Below are positions 34,341-43,550 of a DNA stretch of 64,000 nucleotides, one piece after another. This stretch comes from Epithemia pelagica. Taxonomy: Eukaryota > Bacillariophyta > Bacillariophyceae > Surirellales > Surirellaceae. The stretch lies in contig OX337228.1 of assembly GCA_946965045.2 (NCBI GenBank), positions 3,906,001-3,970,000 of the forward strand, read 5' to 3'. Under the pieces are notes generated by a model. That model was not told the DNA's origin. It made no database searches and worked only from the letters and a program-made list of their open reading frames with translations. A program made the position numbers and the translations under genes. The first letter of the stretch is position 1; every line of letters begins with the position of its first letter.

Positions 34341-34958
34341 CTAGTATTCGAACTTGTAGGCAACACTTGGCTCCTGAGTCTCAGAGAACTCAAAGGACAG
34401 GTTGCTATCGACACCAATTGACGAATTGCGCTTTCCAAATTTGCTGGACAAGTTGTCCTTGGCTGAATCATTTTCATTATTGTCGTCATCAAAGTTGCTT
34501 TGCATTTCCACGGACTTCTTTACAGTATCTGAACATTGCTGATTGTTGCATGATGTCTCAATGTTCTTGAAGTGCATCGTCATCATCAAGTCAAAGCAAG
34601 GGGGGGACGGAGATGAGGACAACTTCTTCTCGGGTGCTGGATACAAAACAGCAACATGATTCTTCTTGTGGACAATCTTGGCATGCAACGTCTTGGCTTC
34701 CATATCCTTGAGATCTGAAACGTCCATCGCCACCTTTTCCTTTGCCTTCATGTTCTTTTTCTTGGTTGCCACTGCCTTCTTAGTTTTCGTCGTCGTCTTT
34801 TTGCGATGCGACAACCGGGACGCGGGTTGGTTGGAAACGGAAACAGAAGGAGCAAGAATGGAGCTTGTGGACAGCGAAGCTGCATCAGCTCCTGAGGCCG
34901 CTTTGATCCGCGCTTGATAGCGCAAACTTGTACGACGGCCGTTGATAGTTGTCGACAT
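34341..34958 (-). CDS. Transposon accessory ORF, Lys-rich protein of unknown function
   Basis: This ORF encodes 205 residues and starts at the ATG at 34958, shortly after a promoter module (34979-35205) that is duplicated upstream of the cysteine-rich ORF at 36342. The protein has a basic central stretch (SHRKKTTTKTKKAVATKKKN), which could be a nuclear localisation signal, then acidic and Ser/Asn-rich sequence. It ends SFEFSETQEPSVAYKFEY. The last 20 or so residues survive in the deleted element copy, fused in frame to a transposase fragment. No known domain is recognised. Its own promoter and open frame suggest a real element gene, perhaps DNA-binding. Confidence 0.6.
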   Translation of the reverse strand: MSTTINGRRTSLRYQARIKAASGADAASLSTSSILAPSVSVSNQPASRLSHRKKTTTKTKKAVATKKKNMKAKEKVAMDVSDLKDMEAKTLHAKIVHKKNHVAVLYPAPEKKLSSSPSPPCFDLMMTMHFKNIETSCNNQQCSDTVKKSVEMQSNFDDDNNENDSAKDNLSSKFGKRNSSIGVDSNLSFEFSETQEPSVAYKFEY

Positions 34959-34978
34959 GGTGGCTCTTTGTGGTGGTG

Positions 34979-35205
34979 TAACAGGAGATCCACGGAAAAT
35001 ATGAGGCAGATGTGGGTCGTGTCGGTTGGAATAGGTTCCGAACGGACCAAAAGTCACGCCAGCCAACAAAAATTTTCCTTAATTAAGAAGTGCGCCATGA
35101 GGCGGGAAAAACTCGTCCATGCCCGCCCTCACATATCTCAAAACGAACACATAGAACTAAAGCAAACAAGAACAACAAGTTCTGTGGAGTAGTGTAGTGC
35201 AGCAC
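34979..35205 (-). promoter_or_regulatory. Duplicated promoter/leader module A
   Basis: About 225 bp is nearly identical to 36937-37158, in the same orientation. Each copy sits 20-40 bp upstream of a minus-strand ATG (34958 and 36899). An AT-rich TTCCTTAATTAAGAAG lies in the middle. I infer the promoter and 5' leader of the accessory genes. Confidence 0.75.
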
Positions 35206-35213
35206 ACATCGGG

Positions 35214-35690
35214 GTGCCGTACGGGCCAAGAGGACTTTGGCCATCCTGGCCACGAACCTTTGGGTGTGGCCGCGGACGAATAGTAACTGGTTCCCACCAA
35301 GGTGGATTCTTCTTCTTCGCCTTCATTGCGAATGATGGCGGTGGTGCGGCCAACAATCTCGTCATGCTCAATGTTCCCGTGGTCAAACCCAAAATCAAGG
35401 AAACCACGTCGCTTGGTGTCGCCTTTTGTGCCGGATTGGCCACGCGAGTTTGGGACAGTGTCGATGAAATCAAAACCTTGTGGGCCGTGTCCCAAACCTA
35501 CCTGCCCCGCATGACGGAAAAGGAACGACACCGCAATTGGAGTGGATGGAACAAAGCGGTTTTGAAAAGTCTGGGGTGGATCGATCCCGAAGACGAGGAG
35601 GAACAAGACCGACAAGAGAATAAAACGAGTACCGCCCGAGTGGAGCAATTCACCCGTGACAATCGGAACCGGTTCCTCCAGAACTGGTTT
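35214..35690 (+). pseudogene. Captured glycerol kinase gene fragment
   Basis: This plus-strand open stretch encodes the C-terminal part of an FGGY glycerol kinase. NDGGGAANNLVM corresponds to the VDGGAAANNLLM motif. VPVVKPKIKETTSLG matches VVRPKVTETTALG, followed by AFCAGLATRVWDSVDEI and MTEKERHRNWSGWNKAVLKS. The usual QFQADL-type residues between NLVM and LNVPVV are missing, an in-frame deletion. There is no ATG at the left end and the N-terminal ATPase half is absent, so it is a non-functional host fragment carried inside the transposon, opposite in strand to the transposase. The open frame runs on to 36131 without recognisable sequence. Confidence 0.8.
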
Positions 35691-36220
35691 GGTGCTGGCT
35701 GGCTTTTTGGAGGCGTCGATGTGGTTGCTGCTCATGACCGAATGACTCTTGTCATTCTTGGTTGCCGGAATCGCCTTGTTCTTGATGGGTTTCTGTGGCA
35801 CTTCTTGCCGCAGACAAGACGGCTGTGGTGTCATCAAACGACTCTTGTCGTTGATGTTGTCGTGGTCGTTGTTGCGGCTGTGGTGCTTCTTGGTGACTTG
35901 GACGTCGTTGTGTCGGTTGTGGTGCTTGTTGTTGTGGTTGGCGTGCCTTGTTGGAGGAGGAGACATGCGCCAATTCGGCAGCCAATATCATTTGCTTGGT
36001 ATCCTGATTTTCTTGAAAAAAATTTTGCGCCAACACATCGAGAGTTTTTCAAAGAGTATCTTGCGTTCATCTTCATTCATGCCCGTGGTGGAATAGGACG
36101 GAACTTGCTGGACGACCCCTTGATCGTTTGACTTGGCGACACTCTTGGTATTACTTTGGTGGGCCACCTTTTTGCCTATGTCAATTTCAATTTGGCAATC
36201 AAGAAATTGACTATGTAGAT
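35691..36220. other. Transposon interior without a recognised gene
   Basis: The plus frame continues to 36131 with a Val/Leu-rich low-complexity run. On the minus strand an open frame from an ATG at 35966 encodes His/Asn/Lys-rich low complexity. Either may be a by-product of CAA/GTT repeats. I assign no gene. Confidence 0.4.
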
Positions 36221-36341
36221 ATCCTTAAAGTTCGAACTGTATGGATGTAACTTCAAATAGAACTATGTATTGGTCTTACCTAATCATGTATCGTGTATTT
36301 TCATTTTCATAGTACTAAATCATAGAGCAATCGTCGTGAAA
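36221..36341 (-). repeat. Duplicated 3' module of the transposase gene
   Basis: The sequence ATGTAACTTCAAATAGAACT and the following TTACCTAATCATGTATCGTG match 37862-37979, the region just after the transposase stop codon. It sits in the same place after the cysteine-rich ORF, so the duplication included the 3' untranslated region. Confidence 0.75.
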
Positions 36342-36899
36342 TCAAGCTGTGTTCTGTTGTTGCATTCGGAATCTGTGCTCCTCAACACAGGTGCGGTTCA
36401 TCCCAGGACGAATCCTGTTACCGTTGCATAGTCCAATACCTTTGGTGGTCTTGGTCTCGTCCGTTCCCGGTACCTTGCGGGTCTTCGTTTTAGCAAGACA
36501 AACAGGATGTGCGCAAATTGCTCTCGTCTTCATCAAACAGATGACGCATCGACGTGTGCGTGGTCGTTCGTTGCCATCCGCATCCTGGACTTGTTCGGGA
36601 TTTGGCATGGGCCTGTGAGACAAGTGAGACAAGAATCCAGCTGGCGGATCTCCAGAGTGGCAAAGAAGACACGACACAGTACCATCATCCTGAACTGTCA
36701 ATGACTCTGCTGGGGAAACACTGGGGAGCGAATCAACAACTGAAATCGGAGGGCATCTGCTCAAGCCAGCACCAGCAGTTGAGGCCCCGAACTGAGCCAT
36801 AACAGCCTCCTCCGGCATCTTCTTCGCGTATCGCATGGCCTGTTCTGTAGGCGACTCAGCGTCGACGACATTGGAAGCAATATTGGGGCTTGTCGACAT
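36342..36899 (-). CDS. Stand-alone cysteine-rich-tail protein of the transposon
   Basis: This ORF encodes 185 residues from an ATG at 36899. From residue 6 onward it is a diverged copy of the transposase C-terminus: PNIASNVVD, EEAVMAQFGASTAG, CPPISVVD, then the zinc-type pattern CVICLMKTRAICAHPVCLAK (C-x2-C-x7-C-x4-C) and GLCNGNRI with CVEEHRFRMQ. The transposase has CAICNMKTRFICGHPACLAK at the same place. The 5' side (36937-37158) is a copy of the promoter of the Lys-rich gene, and the 3' side copies the transposase 3' region. It therefore looks like a chimeric gene formed by duplication. In PiggyBac, the cysteine-rich domain binds the terminal repeats, so a free copy could compete with the transposase. 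The repressor role is my inference. Confidence 0.75.
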   Translation of the reverse strand: MSTSPNIASNVVDAESPTEQAMRYAKKMPEEAVMAQFGASTAGAGLSRCPPISVVDSLPSVSPAESLTVQDDGTVSCLLCHSGDPPAGFLSHLSHRPMPNPEQVQDADGNERPRTRRCVICLMKTRAICAHPVCLAKTKTRKVPGTDETKTTKGIGLCNGNRIRPGMNRTCVEEHRFRMQQQNTA

Positions 36900-36936
36900 G
36901 GTGGTCTTCTTCTCTTTTGTGGCGTTGTTGTTCCTG

Positions 36937-37158
36937 TAACAGGAGATCCACGGAAAATATGAGGCAGATGTGGGTCGTGTCGGTTGGAATAGGTTCCGAA
37001 TGGACCAAAAGTCACGCCAGCCAACAAATTTTCCTTAATTATTTAGAAGTGCGCCATGAGGCGCGAAAAACTCGTCCATGCCCGCACTCACAAATCTCAA
37101 AACGAACACATAAAAAAAAGCAAACAAGAACAACAAGTTCTGTGGAGTAGTGCAGCAC
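36937..37158 (-). promoter_or_regulatory. Duplicated promoter/leader module B
   Basis: This is a near-identical copy of 34979-35205 with a few substitutions and small indels, placed upstream of the cysteine-rich ORF (ATG 36899). Confidence 0.75.
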
Positions 37159-37277
37159 CCATCGACAGACATAGTAGTTCTTTGGTAGAAGCACGACACG
37201 ACGGCAAGTAAGTAAACAATGCTGTTAAAACCGTCTCTCCAACAAGCACTCACACTTTGCATCAATTGTCCGGCAAG

Positions 37278-37856
37278 ATGAATTCAACGAAAGGAAGCAA
37301 GAGGTTTGAGACGATGAAACTCGTCAATGGGTTCATAGTGGTTTGCGATGGTGGCCAAAAGCTTGACACAAAGGGGGAGACAGTGACAATGTTTGGAGAA
37401 GCGGGGGTGAACGTGTACATGAAGAGTGCTGGAGAATGTTCTACCGATGGTCGGTTGATTGTTGATCGTGGTGTGTTGCTGTTGCAACGAACTTATTTGT
37501 CTCGAGTCAACACGAATGCAGTCTCAATTCGCTTCTTTGACAGGACCAAAAAGGATGATTCTGTCCCAGAGCTAGTCATCCCACTGCAATACATCAACAA
37601 TCAACTTGATACAACGATTCTTCAGTCAAGTAGTGGCAAAGTTGTCAAGAGCAAGATCGTGATTGCTACGACACACTCACTTAACACCGTGATGACAATG
37701 GAGCCCATGGTTGTCACGGTTAAGATGAGTGTCGTTGGAGCCACGACGTTTCTGAAACTTCTCAACGAGAAGCTTTCTAAATCTGTTGAGGGAAAGGACG
37801 ATGACAAGACTGTCAATACGGTGATCAAGAAACTGACTGATCCTATGCCTTTGTAG
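37278..37856 (+). CDS. Transposon accessory ORF of unknown function
   Basis: This ORF encodes 192 residues from the ATG at 37278. It is on the strand opposite the transposase and converges with it. The composition is that of a real globular protein rather than low complexity: VNGFIVVCDGGQKLDTKG, then alternating hydrophobic strands (IVIATTHSLNTVMTMEPM) and a C-terminal helical segment. No Cys/His cluster or membrane segment is seen, and I recognise no family. It may be an element gene or a captured host gene with an intact frame. Confidence 0.55.
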   Translation: MNSTKGSKRFETMKLVNGFIVVCDGGQKLDTKGETVTMFGEAGVNVYMKSAGECSTDGRLIVDRGVLLLQRTYLSRVNTNAVSIRFFDRTKKDDSVPELVIPLQYINNQLDTTILQSSSGKVVKSKIVIATTHSLNTVMTMEPMVVTVKMSVVGATTFLKLLNEKLSKSVEGKDDDKTVNTVIKKLTDPMPL

Positions 37857-37979
37857 GATATACTTGTAGTCCGAACTATTGATGTAACTTCAAATAGAAC
37901 TATGCATTGGTTTTACCTAATCATGTATCGTGTATTTTCATTTCCGTACTAACAAGTTCATAGAGCAATCGTCATCAAA

Positions 37980-40900
37980 TCATTCTGTTGTTTGTTGTTG
38001 CATCCGTAGAATCTCCATCTGGATTCTATGCTCCTCAACGCAGGGGCGTTCCATGCCCTCCCGAATTCTGTTCCCATTGCATATACCAACACCCCGAAGG
38101 ATCTTGAGTTCCTCCGTACCCGGGATCTTTCGGGTCTTCCTTTTTGCAAGACAAGCAGGGTGCCCGCAAATAAATCTTGTTTTCATATTGCAAATGGCAC
38201 ATCGACGCGCACAAGGTCGTGCCTTGGAATCTGCATCGACGCTTGTGTCTGGATTGCGGATTGGTTGGTGAACGTGAGTGGGAGGAACTGACGGAACGCC
38301 AGAGTTGCAAGGAAGGCACTGGGATGGGAGAGAAGAAGCAGCATCAACTTCAAGCACCGACAATGATTCTGATGGGGATACAATGGGGTGCTCTGTGGAT
38401 TCCAAATCAACAACCGAAATTGGAGGACATGATCTCAAGCCAGCAGCACCGCCAACAGTGGAAGCCCCGAACTGTGCTATTAAGGCCTCCTCAATCATCC
38501 TCTTTGCATATTGGGTGGCCTGTTCTGTGAGAGACATGGGCTGCTGCTGGGAAGCACCATCGACAACATTTGATGCAGCAATATTGGGATGAACCTGTCC
38601 TCGTGTGTTGACATTGTTGTTGAATTGATTGTGGGTAAGATCCCACGCCAAACAATCTGCAAAATGCTCAACTCCTCCCGAGACAGGTTTCTGTTGTGCG
38701 CCCAAATGAAACTTCGTGGCAAGAAAACAATCAACCACAGTGGTGCCGATGATTGTTGAGATCAGCCGAAACCATGGGTTTGGCGTTTTCCAATGCATCT
38801 CAAGACGTAGCACACCTTGTCGAAGATGGTTGTGCATGTCAATGAGGTTCGCCGCCCTAAAGTAGATTGACAAACATCTAGGCCGTAGGACGCGGCGCTC
38901 TCGTACATTGCCATGTTCATCCGCATACCTGGCTACGTATGGCAAGCCAGGCTCCGTCGTTTCCGCATCCCTGGACATTGCAAACAGCAAGGTCTTCTTC
39001 GAATTGTACTTGTATGCAATGGCAACCAGGTTGACGTTGGTTCCTGGTGCCATGCACTCCATCACCAGGTACGCCCCAGATGGAAAGTTCTTCATCTCTT
39101 TCTTAAGTTGCGCATGCGGGAAACAGCTTGTGTTCGATTTGATGGAACAGATGCATTCTGGTGATAGTGGATTGTTTCCCCGCTCTTTGTCCACGCACAG
39201 GGCGTATGTCCGAGGATCGCGAGCCGTTGGTGCTCTTGGTTCTCGGTACATGCACTTGAGCGACTCAACAAGCTTGACGCTTCCGAACCAAGAGTCAGCA
39301 CAGACGAGAGACCGCATGCTCCCTTGATTCTGTGCTTCGACTCGCTCCAACACTGCCTGACCCGTGTACTCGGAGCCCTCTACCAAGCGAAGCGATGTAC
39401 CTGCAGTCGGGCCGGCCTCAGGCATGAATTTCTTTTTCCGCATCGGGACCTTCCCTTCCTGTATCTCAAGGAAGAGAAGACAACCTGTTGCTGTGTCACC
39501 AGACACCTGTTGAAACAGAACAAAACAAAACAACAACCAAACAGATGAGTTGTTGTGCACAATGGTCAGAACCGAACGCTCAAATCATCTCCCTACCTTG
39601 AATTCGGTGCCCAGTGGCTTCGGTTTGCGCTTAATGTATGACAGGTGCGGGAGTCTCGACGTTTTCGTCGTCCTCGGTTGAAACGGACTCATGGCCTCAT
39701 CCAATGTGATGGTCGACGAGGCAGCAATGGTCTTACGGCGGTTGTTGTTGAATCCACTGACCAATGGCTTGATCTCGTTCCATTTTTTTCCGCGTTCATC
39801 GCCTTCAAAGGCATGAGGAAGCACCTCTTTGATGTCAAAGAAACGCGTCTTTGACATCACGTCCATGCCAGCTTTACTGGCGTTTACCTTTGGTGAGAAC
39901 TGCCGACGCGCCGAGCCATCATCATCAAAGAGACGAATACCGCCTTTGTGGCATGGGGCCGCTCCGATGATGATCCCCCAGAATGCCCACCACTCATGCT
40001 CGGTAACAGAGCGGAGATGACGGCTCCGGACTCTGCCTTGGTTGCGCTCGCTGATTGCTCTATTCAACTTATTAAGCTGATCTCTCCAACTCCCTGTCAA
40101 CAAGCAAGAGAACAACGTGAGAAACCACTACAATCACCATCTGAGGAAGCGATTTGGGACACTCGACAATCAACGAATTACCTGGCCATAGATGGATCAA
40201 CAGGCGCATAAAAGGGAAGTCATATTGTTGGTTTATGGTTGATAAGTTTGAAGCTGAGAATGACTTGTGGAAGTCAAAGCCAATCACGCCAACCTGTCCA
40301 AACTCTTCGACGGGGTTGTCAGGTGCTATGTCGCCGTCGACAATTTGCCACTTGAACACGCGGTTGTCGTGTATCTTACGAAGATCATTCCTCCCCGTAA
40401 GTCCCAGTGTCTCTTCGTCGTCTCCATCAAACAACACATTCCACAGAGGTGTACCGGGAACACTGTCGGGGTGTTTCCCGGTGACCACACCAAAACGTGG
40501 ATTGTATTGTTTGTTTTCGCGGACTCTGTCCCCAATCTCAATGCAATTTTCTGTAGATGCCGCGATGTCCACAGTCCAGTTTTCATCAATCAGCTGATTC
40601 TTCCTTGTAATGTACCTCTCATACCTGCGGCGATGCTCTTGTCCGCTCTCAATTTCATTTGCAAGCGCAAGGCTGTTCGGATCGATGGCATCGTCATCAT
40701 CCGAAAACAAGAACGGGAAGTCTTCCGTGTCGTTGAAATAATCGTCCAACGACACGTCGGACACATCGTCCTCGTTGTTTGTATTTTGTTGGGTCTGGCC
40801 TGTCTCCCCAATTCCATGGATGCTTTGACTGTTGCTGCTCAATGAACCGTCGGACAGGATTGTCTCGACTGCTCGTTGGTTTCCATCAACTGCAGTCTGC

Positions 40901-41694
40901 ACTGCCGGGTGAACAGTGTCACCAGCACTACTGTTGTCATCATCCATTGATTGTGTCGGACGGTTGTTGTTATTGATGGCTGGTTGGGCAGGTGCTTGCT
41001 GTCGTTGAGTTTCCGGACCACCAGTCACCGCAACCTGCAAATCGTTGTTGTTTTCATCCTCTCGTTCTTCAGCACGTTGTTGCTGGTTATTGTTCACCAA
41101 TGGTTCTACTTCAAAACCCTCCTCCTCTTCTCCATTGTTCTCACTTGTTACAGCGGCGTGTTCTTGTGGTTGCGGTTGCTGTTGTTGGAGGCTGTTTCCA
41201 TTCGGTTGTTGTGGCCGCTGGCGTTGACGACGAGCACCAACAACAACTTCGATTGCTGTCAAGTTTTCGTTCTCCTCGTTGGCTCCAGACGGCGTGGTGA
41301 CGAGGAGGACCTGTTGCGCATTTGATGAGGCCTCCATTTCTTGTTCATGTTGATCTTGCTCTCGTTGTTGTGGTTGTTGTTCTTGGGTGGCCACGTGAGT
41401 AGTTGTAGTGGTCTGAGGGAGCTGCTGTCCCTGCTGCTGTTGCACTTGTCGTGCTCCTGCTGCTGGACGGTGCGGCGCACGAGAGACATCTCCAGGGAAT
41501 CTATCATCTTTAGTTATTTTTCGAAGCTGGTAAGACGTCTTGTGTAAGAGCTCACCCGTCCTGCTTCCATCCCTCATGTCGAGTAGCTCAACTTCCCAAG
41601 CCTTGCTGCCCCGGGCTTGCACAATGATCACAGGTTCATTGCTGCCCCTGATGAAAGCCCTGGACCCAGGACCAAGCCGACTTCCTCCAGCCAT
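37980..41694 (-). CDS. PiggyBac-type transposase (DDE_Tnp_1_7 family)
   Basis: I assemble three exons (41694-40182, 40093-39597, 39506-37980), giving 1,178 residues in frame; typical PiggyBac transposases have about 600. The catalytic core is in exons 2-3. The putative DDD triad is Asp636 in TITLDEAMSPF, Asp741 in CADSWFGS and Asp893 in ANLIDMHNHLRQ. KPKPLGTEFK matches the KPxKWGIK-type block, and WFRLISTIIG follows the third Asp as in the family. A C-terminal cysteine-rich domain has CAICNMKTRFICGHPACLAK. Exon 1 adds 504 residues: an SH3/Tudor-like segment (GSKAWEVELLDMRDG), long Gln/Asn-rich sequence, and a second one near PLWNVLFDGDDEETLGL. These may read chromatin. No stop or frameshift is seen. 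Confidence 0.88.
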
Positions 41695-42179
41695 TCCTTC
41701 TTCTTCGTCGTCGTCTGCTTTGTCTTGCTCTTATCACTACCCTCGACACTGTCGTTCTCTCGTTGTCTTGTCGTCGTGCTCAAGAAATTGACACTTTTTG
41801 TAATGATTCCCATTACAAAAAGGTTCAAATACTTGAACGCAAAAATCTTCCATGCATCATCCCTCATCCTGATGTCCTGATGAACAATCCCGATGGGGAC
41901 TGTTCAAATAGCACAAGAACATGTGTTGCCATTGTATGATTGTTGGATTGGTGTATGTGTTCAAAATTTTGGGGTACATTTTTGTCAAAAATCTTCTGGG
42001 TCCCCCGTGGGGTTCGCACTTCCGAATCAGCGCCGACCTGGACACGCCAGGCCGGACATGGCCGGAACGTGGCTGGGAAAGTCGACCATGGGACAAAAAA
42101 TGGCGCGAAAGTGTTGCAATGCATCGGCCAAGAATGTCTCGACGTCTTATCATGGTCATAGGACTGTCATGCGACCTCC

Positions 42180-42452
42180 CATAATGGTGGGCCCACATGT
42201 GCCCAAGTGTCCCCAACTGTGCCCACATGCACAATCACGGTGCACAAGCCCCTAATGGAGGCGCTCATATGACCTAGATATGTCATATATGGGTGTCATG
42301 GAATATCAAATGGTGACAGAGGATGTCTTGAAGAAAAAGTTTGAGCATCCACATGTTGCCGTAGGCCTAATATTGGTCATGTTCTATCTAGTTGAAAACA
42401 TGTGCCCAAAGGGTCGTTTTGACCTGTAATGGGCACACGGCTAGAGGAGGCA
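42180..42452 (-). repeat. Right terminal inverted repeat of the transposon
   Basis: It ends with GGGCACACGGCTAGAGGAGGCA, the complement of the left end with small differences. Inside are several TGTGCCCA motifs (ACATGTGCCCAAGTGTCCCC). The same end closes the short copy at 46470. Confidence 0.88.
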
Positions 42453-43275
42453 CTAGCATCCCTAATAGCTCAAGTATGTTTCTCTTCAACCGCAACAGGA
42501 TTTTACGTTTAGGAATTTTCTCGAGTTGTTGGAATTGCATCCTTGGCCTCTTGAAGATGATGGCTTAATCACAAGACATCGGCTTAGGAGCACTGGCTTT
42601 CTCTGATGAATATGGCTCAGTAGTTTCAGCATTATCGGAAGGCTTAGCAGCTATGGTCTTCTCTCAAGACCTTGGCTCAGCAGTTTTTGTTTTCTCTGAA
42701 AACACTGGCATAACAGCTTTGGAATTCTCTGAAGATGATGGCTTGGCGGTTTTTGGCTTTCTTTAAAGAAGCTCGCTCAGTAGTTTTGGCCATCTCGAAG
42801 GACTTTACCTCAGAACCATTGGCCTTCTTTGAAGAGGTTGGCGAAGCAGCTTCGACTTTCTTGGAAGAAGTTGGCGTAGCACTTATGGCTTTCTTTGGAA
42901 GAGTTTGGTTTCGCAACCGTGGTATTATTTGTAGCATGACGGATTGGCCCGGTTGAACACAAAGAGTCTCGAGGCTCTCGCTATTCTTACAGAATGACAC
43001 AGCCTTCATCGCGTGATTCAAAGGCGGCATTGGATTTGGGCGCATTTCGTCGGGCAGCTTCAGCTCGTGCCGTTTGTTCATGGCGTTGGCTTCGTCGTGT
43101 ATTCAACTCTTGCATGACCCGCACATGACGTCGGTAGGCAAAGTTGGGAGCGGCAAAGGGAGAGCCAGCCGTCGTGCTGCCGTCCATTTCCACATAGGAC
43201 TCTTCGTATTCAATCGAAATACGGCTGGCCCGTCTCTGTTGGGGAAAGGAGCGCGAAAAGGGATCGTGATTGAGT
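42453..43275. repeat. Segmental duplication, copy 1 (right part; transposon-occupied)
   Basis: It matches 47384-48206 base for base at constant offset 4,931 with only two differences noticed (near 43222 and 43265). The left part of the same unit is 34010-34053, matching 47344-47387. The transposon separates the two parts. The right end stops abruptly inside the last exon of the DnaJ gene. Confidence 0.92.
42987..43275 (-). pseudogene. Truncated 3' fragment of the DnaJ gene
   Basis: It encodes the last 96 or so residues of the DnaJ protein at 47918-48925 (from HNPFSRSFPQQRR-like sequence to ESRDEGCVIL) with one substitution noticed (ASRISIEY versus ASHISIEY). The J domain and the rest of the gene are missing, and the upstream sequence is unrelated. 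It is a by-product of the 867-bp duplication. Confidence 0.88.
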
Positions 43276-43350
43276 ACAAAACGATAGAGTAGTAGAACAC
43301 TAAAATAGAGACCTGTAGACTCACTACTCACTACATTAACTTCCATTAAC

Positions 43351-43550
43351 TAACACAGGCACAATTTTTTTTCTTTTTCTATCTAACCGGTCAAGCCTCC
43401 GGTTGTTTCATCGATGTGGTAAGCCATATGCAACAGCATATCGTCCTACTAGCTAGTAACACAGGCACAACTTTTCTTTTTCCATCTAATCGGTGAACTC
43501 TCCGGTTGTTTCATCGATGTGGTAAGCCAGATGCAAAAGCATATCGTCCT
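43351..43550. repeat. Tandem duplication of the 3' end of the pore-former gene
   Basis: Two copies of about 95 bp (43351-43446 and 43457-43550) share GGTTGTTTCATCGATGTGGT and GCATATCGTCCT. The second spans the real stop codon at 43486. The first lies downstream with several differences. CTAGCTAG joins them. Confidence 0.85.

Larger units (their letters stand above)
34054..42452. mobile_element. PiggyBac-like DNA transposon, apparently complete, 8,399 bp
   Basis: Both ends are inverted repeats starting TGCCTCCTCT. They align imperfectly for about 270 bp and contain repeated GGGCACA/TGTGCCC motifs that may bind transposase. Flanking CTAG is present at 34050-34053 and 42453-42456. The unoccupied site with a single CTAG is seen at 47384-47387, which fixes the boundaries. 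The element encodes a three-exon PiggyBac-type transposase (minus), a separate cysteine-rich-tail protein (minus), a Lys-rich ORF (minus), a 192-aa ORF (plus) and a captured glycerol kinase fragment. It is far larger than typical 2-3 kb PiggyBac elements, and the flanking duplication is not TTAA. The transposase frame is intact, so activity is possible but untested. Confidence 0.9.

Noticed and set aside
35157-35966. Minus-strand 269-codon ORF over the glycerol kinase fragment
   Set aside because: The plus strand carries clear glycerol kinase motifs; the minus translation is His/Asn-rich low complexity and shadow sequence.
42677-43081. 134-codon minus ORF, identical copy at 47608-48012
   Set aside because: It overlaps the DnaJ 3' coding end in another frame; identity reflects the recent DNA duplication, not protein selection.
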